Position numbers and translations under genes: made by a program. This document shows, piece after piece, positions 15,372 to 24,278 of a DNA stretch of 64,000 nt; position 1 is the stretch's first letter, and every line of letters begins with the position of its first letter. The stretch comes from Synechococcales cyanobacterium GL140_1_metabinner_5_sub (GTDB taxonomy: Bacteria; Cyanobacteriota; Cyanobacteriia; Cyanobacteriales; Chamaesiphonaceae). The stretch is taken from assembly GCA_025359065.1 (NCBI GenBank), contig JANYHM010000098.1, forward strand, positions 1 to 64,000. Direction: 5' to 3'. The notes beneath the pieces are model-generated. The model saw only the letters and a program-made list of their open reading frames with translations, was not told where the DNA came from and made no database searches.

Positions 15372-15728
15372 ATGGCGACTATGACCGTAACTTCCCAATC
15401 CACCGATACCACTGCCTATGGCAGCCGCCTAGCCACCTTAGAGGTTGTGGGCATTTCTACACGCAGTGGTCATCAGACTATCACTGTGCCTTTACACCGT
15501 TTATCGCAAAAGATGCAGCAAATTCATCGTCAAGGTGGCAAAATCATTAATGTGCATACTGATTTAGCTATGACAGTAGTGACCAGCTCTATTGAATCGG
15601 TAGAAGAGATAGTCACAGCTCCAACTCCTGACGTACCTGAAGCTGAAGCTGAGCTGGCTATGGAAATGCCTACCCCTGCCGTTCAACCCAAGCAAAATAA
15701 TCATTCCTCGAAGAAAAAGAGAAGATAA
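15372..15728 (+). CDS. stand-alone CpcD-like phycobilisome linker domain protein
   Basis: Residues about 20-65 (LEVVGISTRSG..TITVPLHRLSQKMQQIHRQGGKIINV) match the CpcD/allophycocyanin small-linker domain that caps rods or tethers FNR to phycobilisomes. The remainder (about 70-118) is a low-complexity acidic/Pro stretch ending in a basic tail (SSKKKRR). No phycobiliprotein genes lie nearby. A bidirectional terminator follows. It may attach another protein to phycobilisomes or be a diverged linker, and the tail is unlike CpcD. It lies 236 bases after the GrpE-like gene. Confidence 0.7.
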   Translation: MATMTVTSQSTDTTAYGSRLATLEVVGISTRSGHQTITVPLHRLSQKMQQIHRQGGKIINVHTDLAMTVVTSSIESVEEIVTAPTPDVPEAEAELAMEMPTPAVQPKQNNHSSKKKRR

Positions 15729-15742
15729 ATATTTAAATTACT

Positions 15743-15777
15743 AAAAAACCGAGCAAGTTATTTTTGCTCGGCTTTTT
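15743..15777. terminator. bidirectional Rho-independent terminator
   Basis: An 8-bp perfect stem (CCGAGCAA 15749-15756, TTGCTCGG 15764-15771) has AAAAAA on its left and CTTTTT on its right, so it works on both strands. It separates the CpcD-like gene from the convergent secreted-protein gene. Confidence 0.85.
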
Positions 15778-15806
15778 GCAGGTTATCGATCGAAGTTGAT
15801 TCTTGA

Positions 15807-16331
15807 TTACTTACATTTTGTGGAACCGCCGCTTAAACAAAAAGCGAAAGCTAAGAATTTATCTTTGACTGGAACGGCAGCAGCACTTACTTCTTTAAAC
15901 TTAAAGAAAATAGCTGAGGCCGCAGATTTTGATTGAGAACTTAAGCTTCCGTACTCCGACGTTTTTTTGAATTCAGAGAAGCTGAGCTGTTTATCTTCGG
16001 CGAACTCAGTTACCAATGCCTTCACCACTTCTTTCTCGGAAGGAGACATTGATCCATACCAACTGCCATAGATGTCAAAAAGGTCAGTAGAAGGTGCACC
16101 AGGTCTCAGACCCAAAGAAACACCCAAGTCATTCAAGTTGCTTACTGTACCAGTAACATTTCGATGAGTGTCTTTTACACCATCAATGGTATTGTTTACA
16201 CCACGGATAGCATCGGTGATGCCATCTAAGAAGCCAGCTTGGGCTGGTCTTACTGCTGTTAGGGATAGACTAATCAGCGCTAAGCCTGATACGAAGGAGG
16301 CTGTACAGTTTTTGAAGTTAATTAGTTTCAT
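15807..16331 (-). CDS. hypothetical secreted protein, 174 aa
   Basis: The Met at 16331 starts a clean signal peptide (MKLINFKNC, then a hydrophobic core ending VRPAQA with cleavage before GFLD), so it is preferred over 16409. The mature protein has a Ser/Asn-rich N-terminal part, a helical middle (YGSMSPSEKEVVKALVTEF) and a C-terminal pair of Cys. No known family is recognised. A decayed partial copy of its middle lies at 16857-16955, so the gene was duplicated. It ends at the bidirectional terminator. Confidence 0.6.
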   Translation of the reverse strand: MKLINFKNCTASFVSGLALISLSLTAVRPAQAGFLDGITDAIRGVNNTIDGVKDTHRNVTGTVSNLNDLGVSLGLRPGAPSTDLFDIYGSWYGSMSPSEKEVVKALVTEFAEDKQLSFSEFKKTSEYGSLSSQSKSAASAIFFKFKEVSAAAVPVKDKFLAFAFCLSGGSTKCK

Positions 16332-16732
16332 TGGGAGTTCATCGCTAAATATTCCTAAAATATAAGGCGCGAGTTCATTTTTTATCATCAGCAAAATGGC
16401 TGAATACAAAAACAGCTATTTTGCTGAGTTGAAAAATACTATGGAAGCTCTTTGGCTTAAATCATTGTGGGGCAAATGATTGAGCATATTTGAAGTCAGG
16501 AAAAAGAGTATCCTTCACATTTTTTGGTAGAAACATATTTCCAAGTTTCCGGAAAACCCAGCTATGGTGTTGAAACAGCTACCAAAAGATAATTTCATCT
16601 ATTTAATCTTTCTCAAGAACGTTCATCAATATTGGATATTTTCCAGCTTTTGACCCAACCTGGCTTTTTGCTCAATAACTGAACCTGCCCAATTAATAGC
16701 TGGTAGATGTCTGAAAGCATACTTCCTTTCTA
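16332..16732. other. gene-free upstream region of the secreted-protein gene
   Basis: About 400 bases hold no frame worth calling. The leftmost 100 bases should carry the promoter of the minus-strand secreted-protein gene. Nothing else is recognised until the dispersed repeat at 16733. Confidence 0.35.
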
Positions 16733-16814
16733 CCATAAGAATAAAGATAGAATGTCAGGTTGAAAGCTTACTCAGAGCCAAAAATAATCCATATTCTTTT
16801 AGCGGAAAGGGAAT
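16733..16814. repeat. dispersed 82-bp repeat, copy B
   Basis: It matches 8152-8233 in the same orientation, with about nine of ten bases shared. It is followed at once by the decayed gene copy at 16857. It has no coding frame. Confidence 0.7.
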
Positions 16815-16856
16815 AGCTGCATCATGAATTTTTGTAAATATGTTTCGATGAGGCGA

Positions 16857-16955
16857 CTTTTAGAATTCAGCAAAGCTCATTTGCTTATCTTCGGCAAATT
16901 TTGAGACCAAGATCACCTTTTTTTGGAAAGAGACATAGATCCATACCAGCTAGTA
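16857..16955 (-). pseudogene. decayed partial copy of the neighbouring secreted-protein gene
   Basis: The minus strand contains SWYGSMSLSKK, then after a frame change FAEDKQMSFAEF followed by a stop. These match SWYGSMSPSEK and FAEDKQLSFSEF of the 174-aa secreted protein at 15807-16331. The frame is shifted and the flanking parts are missing, so it is a dead fragment of a tandem duplicate. Confidence 0.65.
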
Positions 16956-17152
16956 GAGACACATCAAGTGACATAGGAAATTTTGAGAATTGGTTCTGGT
17001 CGATCTCAAAAAAACTCCGAATTATAGTTATCATGTAAAGCATGGTTGCTGTTGTCAGCAGCTCAAAGATAGTCCAAAAGATAGTTTGGGGCTGCTAGCA
17101 ATCTTCATTGGAATTCAGCTATCTTGAATAAATTACTTTATCCCCCTCAGCC

Positions 17153-17794
17153 ATGTTTGGAATATTCTCAGATAAAAAATCTACGATCCCTACTGCTAGC
17201 GAAGCTTTGTCGGGTCGATCGGCAGCTATTGCTCCTCCCGCAAAGCACCATGTGAATGGCAACCCTATGAACCCGCCTTACCCCGCAGGCATGGAAACAG
17301 CCATGTTTGGTATTGGCTGCTTTTGGGGTGCAGAGCGCAAATTTTGGCAGCAAGAAGGGGTCTATCTCACTGCTGTTGGCTATGCCGCTGGTCCTACTCC
17401 CAACCCCACCTATCAAGAAGTCTGCACTGGCATGACCGGACATAATGAGGTGGTGCTAGTGGTATTTGATCCCAAAGTTGTCAGCTACGAACAGTTGCTG
17501 CAAATCTTCTGGGAAAGCCATAACCCCACCCAGGGAATGCGCCAAGGAAATGATCAAGGTACCCAATATCGATCGGGCATTTATTGCTACGGCGATCAGC
17601 AGGTCGTTGCGGTGGCCAGCCAAGCCAAATATCAAGCAGCTCTATCCGCCGCTGGGATTGGCAGCATCACCACTGAGGTTTTGCCAGCTCCGACCTTTTA
17701 TTACGCTGAAGAGTATCACCAGCAATACCTAGCCAAAAATCCCAATGGTTATTGTGGGTTGGGTGGTACTAAAGTCTGTTATCCCCCAGCTTAG
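17153..17794 (+). CDS. msrA: peptide methionine sulfoxide reductase A
   Basis: The enzyme reduces S-methionine sulfoxide in proteins. The catalytic GCFWG motif lies at about 53-57 after a 45-residue N-terminal extension. Other landmarks are the usual [15 protein letters not shown]...GHNEVV and the TQYRSGIY stretch, with the recycling Cys pair provided by [15 protein letters not shown] at the end. The 213 residues are typical for the cyanobacterial enzyme. The gene stands alone. A weak hairpin (CCCC att GGGG, 17832-17842, then TTTT) may end its transcript. Confidence 0.95.
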   Translation: MFGIFSDKKSTIPTASEALSGRSAAIAPPAKHHVNGNPMNPPYPAGMETAMFGIGCFWGAERKFWQQEGVYLTAVGYAAGPTPNPTYQEVCTGMTGHNEVVLVVFDPKVVSYEQLLQIFWESHNPTQGMRQGNDQGTQYRSGIYCYGDQQVVAVASQAKYQAALSAAGIGSITTEVLPAPTFYYAEEYHQQYLAKNPNGYCGLGGTKVCYPPA

Positions 17795-17972
17795 GTGGCA
17801 GCTTTGCTAAGGGCAAGTGATCGAATCCTTGCCCCATTGGGGTTTTGATAGATTGGAGCGGCTAAGTAACATAAGTATTTCAAATGTCGGCAATCCGATA
17901 TTTATTTTTAACTTTTCATGGTGTTGCTCTGCTAAGATTCACATTGTCAAACTGAGATGTTGAGATAAAAAA

Positions 17973-20900
17973 TTGGTCAGCTACCAGCCGCAATCTGCCG
18001 ATTCTGAGACTTATCCCCAGGAAAATAGCTTAAATAAAGAGAGTAACGCCGCTGCTCTTCTCCATACCTATTTTGAAAACCAAGCTTATCATTACCCCGA
18101 TCGCCTAGCTCTGGTCTGCAACAAACAGCAGATGACCTACGGGGAACTAGAGCAACGTTCCAATCAGCTTGCTCATTACTTGGGGTCGAAAGGAATTGGG
18201 GTCGGAGCCAAAGTAGGACTGTTATTAGAGCGATCAATCGAAGTATATATTGCCATCTTGGGGATCTTGAAGGCTGGGGCGGCTTATGTGCCGATGGATC
18301 CAGATTATCCAGCCGATCGAGTTCAATATATTTTGAGTGACAGTGAAGTGGCATTGCTACTAACTTCGACCACCATGCTAACTAGGCATCCCGATCTACC
18401 TTGCTCTACTTTCTGTTTTGATCTTCAGTTAATTGCCCAGCAGCCTACTACGCCCACCGGTGTCGAAATTAGTCCGACAGAACTCTGCTATATCATTTAT
18501 ACCTCTGGCTCTACCGGTCGTCCGAAGGGCGTGATGTTAGAACATCGCAATGCTGCTAACTTTGTCTGGTCAGCGCAAGATGTTTACGGGGTTAGGTCAG
18601 ATGACCGGTTTTATCAGGGCTTCTCGATCGCTTTTGATGCTTCGATCGAAGAAATTTGGTTAACTTTTGCTGCTGGAGCAACGTTAGTTGTCGGGACTGC
18701 CGAGATGGTGAGGGCTGGTAGTGAGCTAGCTGGAATTTTGACCCGGTTGGAAGTCACGGTTTTTTCTTGTGTTCCAACGCTGCTCTCAATGCTGCAAGAA
18801 GATTTGCCCACCGTGAGATTATTGATTTTAGGGGGCGAAGCCTGTCAGCCAGAGTTGATTCAGCGCTGGTTTAGAGCTGACCGGCGAATTTTGAATACTT
18901 ATGGGCCAACGGAAGCAACGGTAGTAGCAACATACCTAAAATGTGATCTCCATAAGCCAGTGACGATCGGTCGGCCTTTGCCTAGTTATACGGTTTATAT
19001 TCTGGATGAAAATCTGCAAGAGGTGGCTGCTGGTGAAACTGGCCAAATTTTTATTGGTGGCAATTGTCTGGCGCGGGGCTATGTCAATCGGCCAGAGTTA
19101 ACCGCCGAAAAATTCATTCAGCACCCCACTTTGCAATGTCGTCTGTATGCCAGTGGTGACTTGGGAGCTTGGGTTAATGACGAAATCCAGTTTTTGGGTC
19201 GCGCTGATGATCAGGTTAAGTTACGGGGCTTTCGGGTAGAGTTATCCGAAATTGAATCGGTGCTGATGCAGTGTCCCGGCATCCAGATTGCGGTGGTAGC
19301 AATTAAGTCTGGAGCTGATGGAGTAGATGCGTTAATTGCTTATTTAGCACTCGGTGGCGAAACTGTGGACCTAGCCGCTACCCGCGATCATCTGCGCCAG
19401 CGATTACCGGGATTCATGATGCCCACTTGTTTTCATCAGCTCCAAGCCACCGAGATTCCGCGCTTAGCCAGTGGAAAAGTCGATCGCAAACTGTTACCAG
19501 ATCCGATTCCCATGGCCGAAGCCGCCAGAGCTGTGCGAGAACCTAGTACTCTTTTGGAAGCTACATTAGTGCAGGTCTGGTCGAAGTTATTCAATACCCC
19601 TGTTTCGATCGATGATAACTTTTTCGATTTAGGTGGCCACTCTTTATTAGTCGCTAGCATGGTGTCAGAGCTGCGCACCGATCCACAGTTGCAGCACGTC
19701 TCGGTAGCTGATGTGTACCACTGTCCTTCGATCGCCACATTAGCTGAGCATTTATCTATTGCGATCGCTCCTCAATCTCGCCCAATTAAGCCTCACCCTC
19801 AGATTGGTTGGCAATTTTGGTTTGCGGCAATCTGTCAGTTAGGTGGAGTTTACCTAGTACAACTCATCTTTTCGATAAATTTGGTGATGCCGCTGTTGAG
19901 CTATCGCTTTTTCCAGCAAACACCAGAAATAGCGATTACAGTGTTTTTTGGGACGATCGCCATTCTATATCCAGTAATGCTGGGAATTTCGATCGCTGCT
20001 AAGTGGATTTTGATTGGTAAATATCGATCGGGTAGCTATCCACTGTGGAGATTTTACTATCTCCGTTGGTGGCTGGCTCGGTTGATGCAGCAAGTTGTCC
20101 CGCTGTGGCCATTAATTGGCACCCCATTTCTGGCTTGGTACTACCGGTTAATGGGTGCCAAAATTGGTAAAAATTGCTATCTTGGCACCGACGAGGTAGG
20201 AACTTATGACTTAATTTCGATCGGCAATGATACTAGTTTAGGGGCTGAAGCTAAATTGCTGGGCTATGAAGTTAAAGATGGCTATTTACATTTGGGCAAA
20301 ATAGAAATAGCCGATCGATGCTTTGTGGGTGTGCGGGCTGCTTTGGAACCAAATAGCTGTATGGAAGCAGATAGTTATTTAGAAGATTTGACACTGCTGC
20401 CAGCAAATACCAAAATCCCTCATGCACAGCGTTGGCATGGTTCTCCTGCTCGTTTCCAAGAGAATGTCGAGCCGCAGGTTCCGGTCTATGGCAGCAATCG
20501 AGGCCGAATTTTTCGAGCGGCAATTCAATCTGTAGGGGTAATTCTGCTTAGCGTTTTACCTACAGTGTCAGTTTTACCAGGGGTGCTACTGATGCTCGAA
20601 GCCCTCAATGAATGGCACTGGGCGGGTTTGCTGGTGGCACCGCTGGCAGGGATGATCGGTATTTTCTTGATTATGGTGCAGGTGCTGGCCTTCCGAAAAA
20701 TATTTTTGCCTCGGGTACGACCAGGTACTTATTCGTTACGTACCAGCTTTTATATTCGCAAATGGTGGATCGATCGACTCATGACTCTCAGCCTAGAGTG
20801 GTTAGGAATGATTTATGGCACGGTGTATTCCACTCCTTGGTTAAGGTTATTGGGCACAAAAATTGGTAAGCACACCGAGATTTCTACTGCTGCTAATTTT

Positions 20901-21926
20901 TCGCCAGACTTGGTGTCGATTGGTGCCAATGCTTTTGTGGCTGACGATGTATCGATCGGTGCATCTCGGGTCTATTTAGGCCAGATGAGCTTACGCCAGG
21001 TCAATATTGGAGATGATTGCTTTATTGGCAACAGTGCTTTAGTTCCAGGGGGCAGCGAAATGCTCCAAGACAACCTACTTGGCTGTCTATCTGTGCCACC
21101 CCAAATCTCGCCAGCAGATACTGACTGGGTAGGAAATCCATCTTTTCGGCTGCCCTATCGTTTTCAAGAAGATAAGTTTGATGTAGGCTTAACTTCAAAG
21201 CCTTCTGGTTGGTTGGTTTGTCAACGCTTTGTCATTGAGTTTCTGCGTATTATTATGCCATTAACTTTTTCGGCTGGTGCCATTAGTACCCTAATTTTTT
21301 TGGTAGAAGATAACTTAGATGATATTGGTGATGATCTGCCCTGGGAAGAACTGATCGCTATTTTGCCACTGTGGTCGATCGGGATTGGATTTTTGGCCTG
21401 TGCCCTGGTAATCTGCTGCAAATGGCTACTGATTGGACGCTATAAGTCTCAGTCTCTACCTCTGTGGAATAACTACGTTTGGCGCAGTGAATTAATTACT
21501 GGTTTAAATGAAAATATTGCGGCTCCTTGGCTGACTAACTATTTTCTGGGTACGCCATTTTTTGCTTGGTATTGGCGCGCTTTGGGTGCCCGTATTGGTA
21601 AGCAGGTGTTTATTGACACCTCTGATGTTACGGAGTTTGATCTGGTCAGGATCGATGATTGGGCGGCTTTAAATTATTTCTGTGGACTGCAAACTCATCT
21701 ATTTGAAGACCGGATAATGAAGATGTCGAATTTACATATTGGCAAAAATTGTGTGGTTGGTCATGGCTCGATCGTCCTGTATGACACTCAAATGGAAACA
21801 GGCTCACAGCTACATTCTGTCTCGCTGTTGATGAAAGGTGAAACCCTCCCCGCCGGTACTCATTGGCAAGGTATACCTGCCCAGCCATTAGCCAATCAAG
21901 ATCCATTAACGGCTAATGTTGAATGA
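17973..21926 (+). CDS. Pls/PosA-family NRPS-like synthetase (A-PCP-membrane domain with three repeats)
   Basis: A TTG start at 17973 gives 1317 residues. The adenylation domain spans about 30-520 with A3 YTSGSTGRPKG, A5 NTYGPTEAT, A7 YASGDLG, A8 GRADDQVKLRGFRVEL and A10 GKVDRK. The carrier domain is about 535-610 with its Ser in FDLGGHSLL. The rest holds about six membrane segments and three copies of a transferase-like unit containing left-handed-helix hexapeptides (IGKNCYLGTD, IGKHTEI, IGKQVFIDT). That layout is the epsilon-polylysine synthetase (Pls) type, in which the membrane part polymerises without a thioesterase. Aligning to GrsA by hand gives the code D-A-E-S-I-G-T-V-V-K, which resembles lysine codes. 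The product is inferred. Confidence 0.88.
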   Translation: MVSYQPQSADSETYPQENSLNKESNAAALLHTYFENQAYHYPDRLALVCNKQQMTYGELEQRSNQLAHYLGSKGIGVGAKVGLLLERSIEVYIAILGILKAGAAYVPMDPDYPADRVQYILSDSEVALLLTSTTMLTRHPDLPCSTFCFDLQLIAQQPTTPTGVEISPTELCYIIYTSGSTGRPKGVMLEHRNAANFVWSAQDVYGVRSDDRFYQGFSIAFDASIEEIWLTFAAGATLVVGTAEMVRAGSELAGILTRLEVTVFSCVPTLLSMLQEDLPTVRLLILGGEACQPELIQRWFRADRRILNTYGPTEATVVATYLKCDLHKPVTIGRPLPSYTVYILDENLQEVAAGETGQIFIGGNCLARGYVNRPELTAEKFIQHPTLQCRLYASGDLGAWVNDEIQFLGRADDQVKLRGFRVELSEIESVLMQCPGIQIAVVAIKSGADGVDALIAYLALGGETVDLAATRDHLRQRLPGFMMPTCFHQLQATEIPRLASGKVDRKLLPDPIPMAEAARAVREPSTLLEATLVQVWSKLFNTPVSIDDNFFDLGGHSLLVASMVSELRTDPQLQHVSVADVYHCPSIATLAEHLSIAIAPQSRPIKPHPQIGWQFWFAAICQLGGVYLVQLIFSINLVMPLLSYRFFQQTPEIAITVFFGTIAILYPVMLGISIAAKWILIGKYRSGSYPLWRFYYLRWWLARLMQQVVPLWPLIGTPFLAWYYRLMGAKIGKNCYLGTDEVGTYDLISIGNDTSLGAEAKLLGYEVKDGYLHLGKIEIADRCFVGVRAALEPNSCMEADSYLEDLTLLPANTKIPHAQRWHGSPARFQENVEPQVPVYGSNRGRIFRAAIQSVGVILLSVLPTVSVLPGVLLMLEALNEWHWAGLLVAPLAGMIGIFLIMVQVLAFRKIFLPRVRPGTYSLRTSFYIRKWWIDRLMTLSLEWLGMIYGTVYSTPWLRLLGTKIGKHTEISTAANFSPDLVSIGANAFVADDVSIGASRVYLGQMSLRQVNIGDDCFIGNSALVPGGSEMLQDNLLGCLSVPPQISPADTDWVGNPSFRLPYRFQEDKFDVGLTSKPSGWLVCQRFVIEFLRIIMPLTFSAGAISTLIFLVEDNLDDIGDDLPWEELIAILPLWSIGIGFLACALVICCKWLLIGRYKSQSLPLWNNYVWRSELITGLNENIAAPWLTNYFLGTPFFAWYWRALGARIGKQVFIDTSDVTEFDLVRIDDWAALNYFCGLQTHLFEDRIMKMSNLHIGKNCVVGHGSIVLYDTQMETGSQLHSVSLLMKGETLPAGTHWQGIPAQPLANQDPLTANVE

Positions 21927-24106
21927 AGACTAAAAGACTGTAGGCGCTCCTGTAAACGGGTATGTCGCCGCGTCGATCGCACTGTATTCACTGCCTGCTG
22001 CATCGCTCGCTCCTCTCCTACTAACACCACCAGCTTTCGCCCTCGCGTAATTGCCGTATACAACAAATTCCGTTGCAGCATCATATTATGCTCAGTACTC
22101 AACGGAATCACCACCACCGGAAACTCCGAACCCTGGCTCTTGTGAATCGTAATTGAATAGGCCAGCATCACATTATCTAGCTGTGCCACGCTGTATTCAA
22201 TTAACTTTCCCTGAGGTTCTTGCCAGTCTGGGTAACGAATGTGGGTGATAGTTTCTTCGTCTTTAGAAACGATCAATTCGATGGTGCCAATATCGCCATT
22301 AAACACCAACTGATTGTAGTCATTGCTGGTTTGAATCACCCGATCGCCCACCCGAAACTGCTTAATTTTGCGTTTACTGGCCTGCACCGGATTCCATAAA
22401 TCTTGCACCAGTTGATTGATCGCAATATTACCGCTATCAGACTTGTGCATTGGCGTTAAATATTGAATATCGGCCTGTCGATAGCCCAACTCTGGTAGCT
22501 TCTCCTGCAATAGCCACATCGTCGCTTTCGGAATCACATTAGCCGGACACTTAATCCACACGCAGTCACTCTCAAACTGCTCAGTGGCCTTGGTTACAAC
22601 TTCTATTCCCGGCATCCGACCATCATTTACTGCATAAGAGCATTGAGTAATTTTAGAAGCCGCTGCTTGGCGGAATACCTCAGTAAGCTTAGCCACCGGA
22701 AAAATCTCAGATTGAATCATGTCCCGCAAAACGTTACCGGCAGCGATCGAGGGCAACTGGTTCACATCGCCAATAAACAATACTTGGGCAGAGAGGGGAA
22801 TGGCGGCGACTAAAGCATCGGCGATCGCCAGATCCAGCATCGAAGCTTCGTCAATAATAAAACAATCGCCTTCTAAGGGATAGCGACTGTTGTGACTAAA
22901 GCCAGTCCCCATCCAGCCTAGTAACCGATGAATGGTCTGAGCTTCTAAACCAGTGCTTTCTTGGATTCTTAAAGCGGCTTTGCCGGTAGGAGCACAGGCG
23001 ACTACTCGCCGGTCATGATCTAACCAGAATTCAATGATTGCTTTAGCTGTTGCTGTTTTACCTACCCCAGCCCCCCCGGTCATAATAGTTACTCCTTGGG
23101 TCACAGCGTTGGTCAATGCCTCTTTTTGTCCTGTTGCTAGCTCAATATCGCTATCGGCCTCATATTTGGCAATCCATTCCCCAATGTCGGTGGTGATTTT
23201 AAAGGTGCCGCATAAGCTTTGGAGATTTTCGGCCAAACGATATTCTGCTTGGTGGGCGCGGCGTAAATAAACGTCTGTGTCTTCCACAACTAGTTGGCGG
23301 CGATCGGGAGCGTTGGCGGCACACAGTGCCTGGATGTGAGCAATAATTGCTGGGGCTTGGGGGTGATGACCAGGTAAACGGAGTAAATCAGCGCAACTGC
23401 GGATCAGGGCTGCTTGGGGTAAAAAGCAATGTCCTTGCTGTTTAGCAGCTTGACGCAGAGTATCGGCGATCGCTGATTGATAACGAATGGGGCTGTCGAT
23501 CGGAATTCCAGTTTTGAGAGCAATATCATCGGCGCGCTTAAAGCCAAATCCGCGAACTCGTTCAATCAATAAGTATGGATCTCTTTTGATGGTGTTGATC
23601 GATTCGTCACCAAATTCTCGGTAAATTTTGCCTGCATAGGTGGCGGTGATGCCCAAGCCAGCTAGAAAGGCAATCAGGTTTTGCAGCTTGCGGCTTTCGC
23701 TGTACGACTGCAACATTTTCTCTAGTTTGTTGCTGGTAATGCCATTAACTTCTAACATTCTCTCTGGCTCTCGCTCCAGAATCTGGAAGGTGCCATCGCC
23801 GAAATGATCGACAATCCGTGCGGCCATTCTTTTGCCGATGCCTTGCAGTGTTACCAAAAAGCCAATGACTGATTCGCGCCCTACTGGTTCGGCGATGCGA
23901 TAGCTGCTAAAGTTAAACTGATCGCCATAGGTGGGGTGTTTGCGCCAATCGCCATACAGGGTCACATCCAGATCTTTTTGCGGGGCGGGCATGACTCCTA
24001 CGGCTCTGAAGGTGCTGAAGTCTTCGCTGGCCATTTGGATTACTACATAGTGATCGGTGTTATTTTCGTGTACTACTTGGGCGATCGTCCCGTTGATTTC
24101 GGCCAT
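21896..24106 (-). CDS. recD2: RecD2-type 5'-3' DNA helicase
   Basis: This SF1B helicase of 736 residues has an N-terminal OB-like and helix-hairpin-helix region (GIGKRMAARI and VRGFGFKRADDIA), Walker A GGAGVGKTA at about 338-346, Walker B FIIDEASMLD, and the C-terminal motifs AYSITIHKSQGSEF and LYTAITRGRK. RecD2 is found in organisms without RecBC-type RecD and acts in repair and replication. The Thr of the usual GxxGxGKTT is Ala (GKTA). It converges with the NRPS gene, the two stops overlapping by 31 bases. Confidence 0.9.
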   Translation of the reverse strand: MAEINGTIAQVVHENNTDHYVVIQMASEDFSTFRAVGVMPAPQKDLDVTLYGDWRKHPTYGDQFNFSSYRIAEPVGRESVIGFLVTLQGIGKRMAARIVDHFGDGTFQILEREPERMLEVNGITSNKLEKMLQSYSESRKLQNLIAFLAGLGITATYAGKIYREFGDESINTIKRDPYLLIERVRGFGFKRADDIALKTGIPIDSPIRYQSAIADTLRQAAKQQGHCFLPQAALIRSCADLLRLPGHHPQAPAIIAHIQALCAANAPDRRQLVVEDTDVYLRRAHQAEYRLAENLQSLCGTFKITTDIGEWIAKYEADSDIELATGQKEALTNAVTQGVTIMTGGAGVGKTATAKAIIEFWLDHDRRVVACAPTGKAALRIQESTGLEAQTIHRLLGWMGTGFSHNSRYPLEGDCFIIDEASMLDLAIADALVAAIPLSAQVLFIGDVNQLPSIAAGNVLRDMIQSEIFPVAKLTEVFRQAAASKITQCSYAVNDGRMPGIEVVTKATEQFESDCVWIKCPANVIPKATMWLLQEKLPELGYRQADIQYLTPMHKSDSGNIAINQLVQDLWNPVQASKRKIKQFRVGDRVIQTSNDYNQLVFNGDIGTIELIVSKDEETITHIRYPDWQEPQGKLIEYSVAQLDNVMLAYSITIHKSQGSEFPVVVIPLSTEHNMMLQRNLLYTAITRGRKLVVLVGEERAMQQAVNTVRSTRRHTRLQERLQSFSLHSTLAVNGS

Positions 24107-24278
24107 GGCACTGAAAAAAGCTGAGTAAGAACATAGTACATTATTATACTTATCAGACTGATGCGGCTAGGACTGGGCTTCATTTATTGAAATCTACTGG
24201 CAAAAAAACTTCACCTAGCCTATCCTGATTAGGTGTGATAGCATTCATCTTCTTTCTCCTAATATCAAACCTACATCT

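Noticed and set aside
17800-17850. tRNA-like TCGAATCC after msrA
   Set aside because: No acceptor or anticodon stem can be built around it; only a small CCCC/GGGG hairpin is present.
24107-24278. B12 riboswitch before nrdJ
   Set aside because: The gap is only 172 bases and lacks the B12-box core; only a 6-bp inverted repeat is seen.
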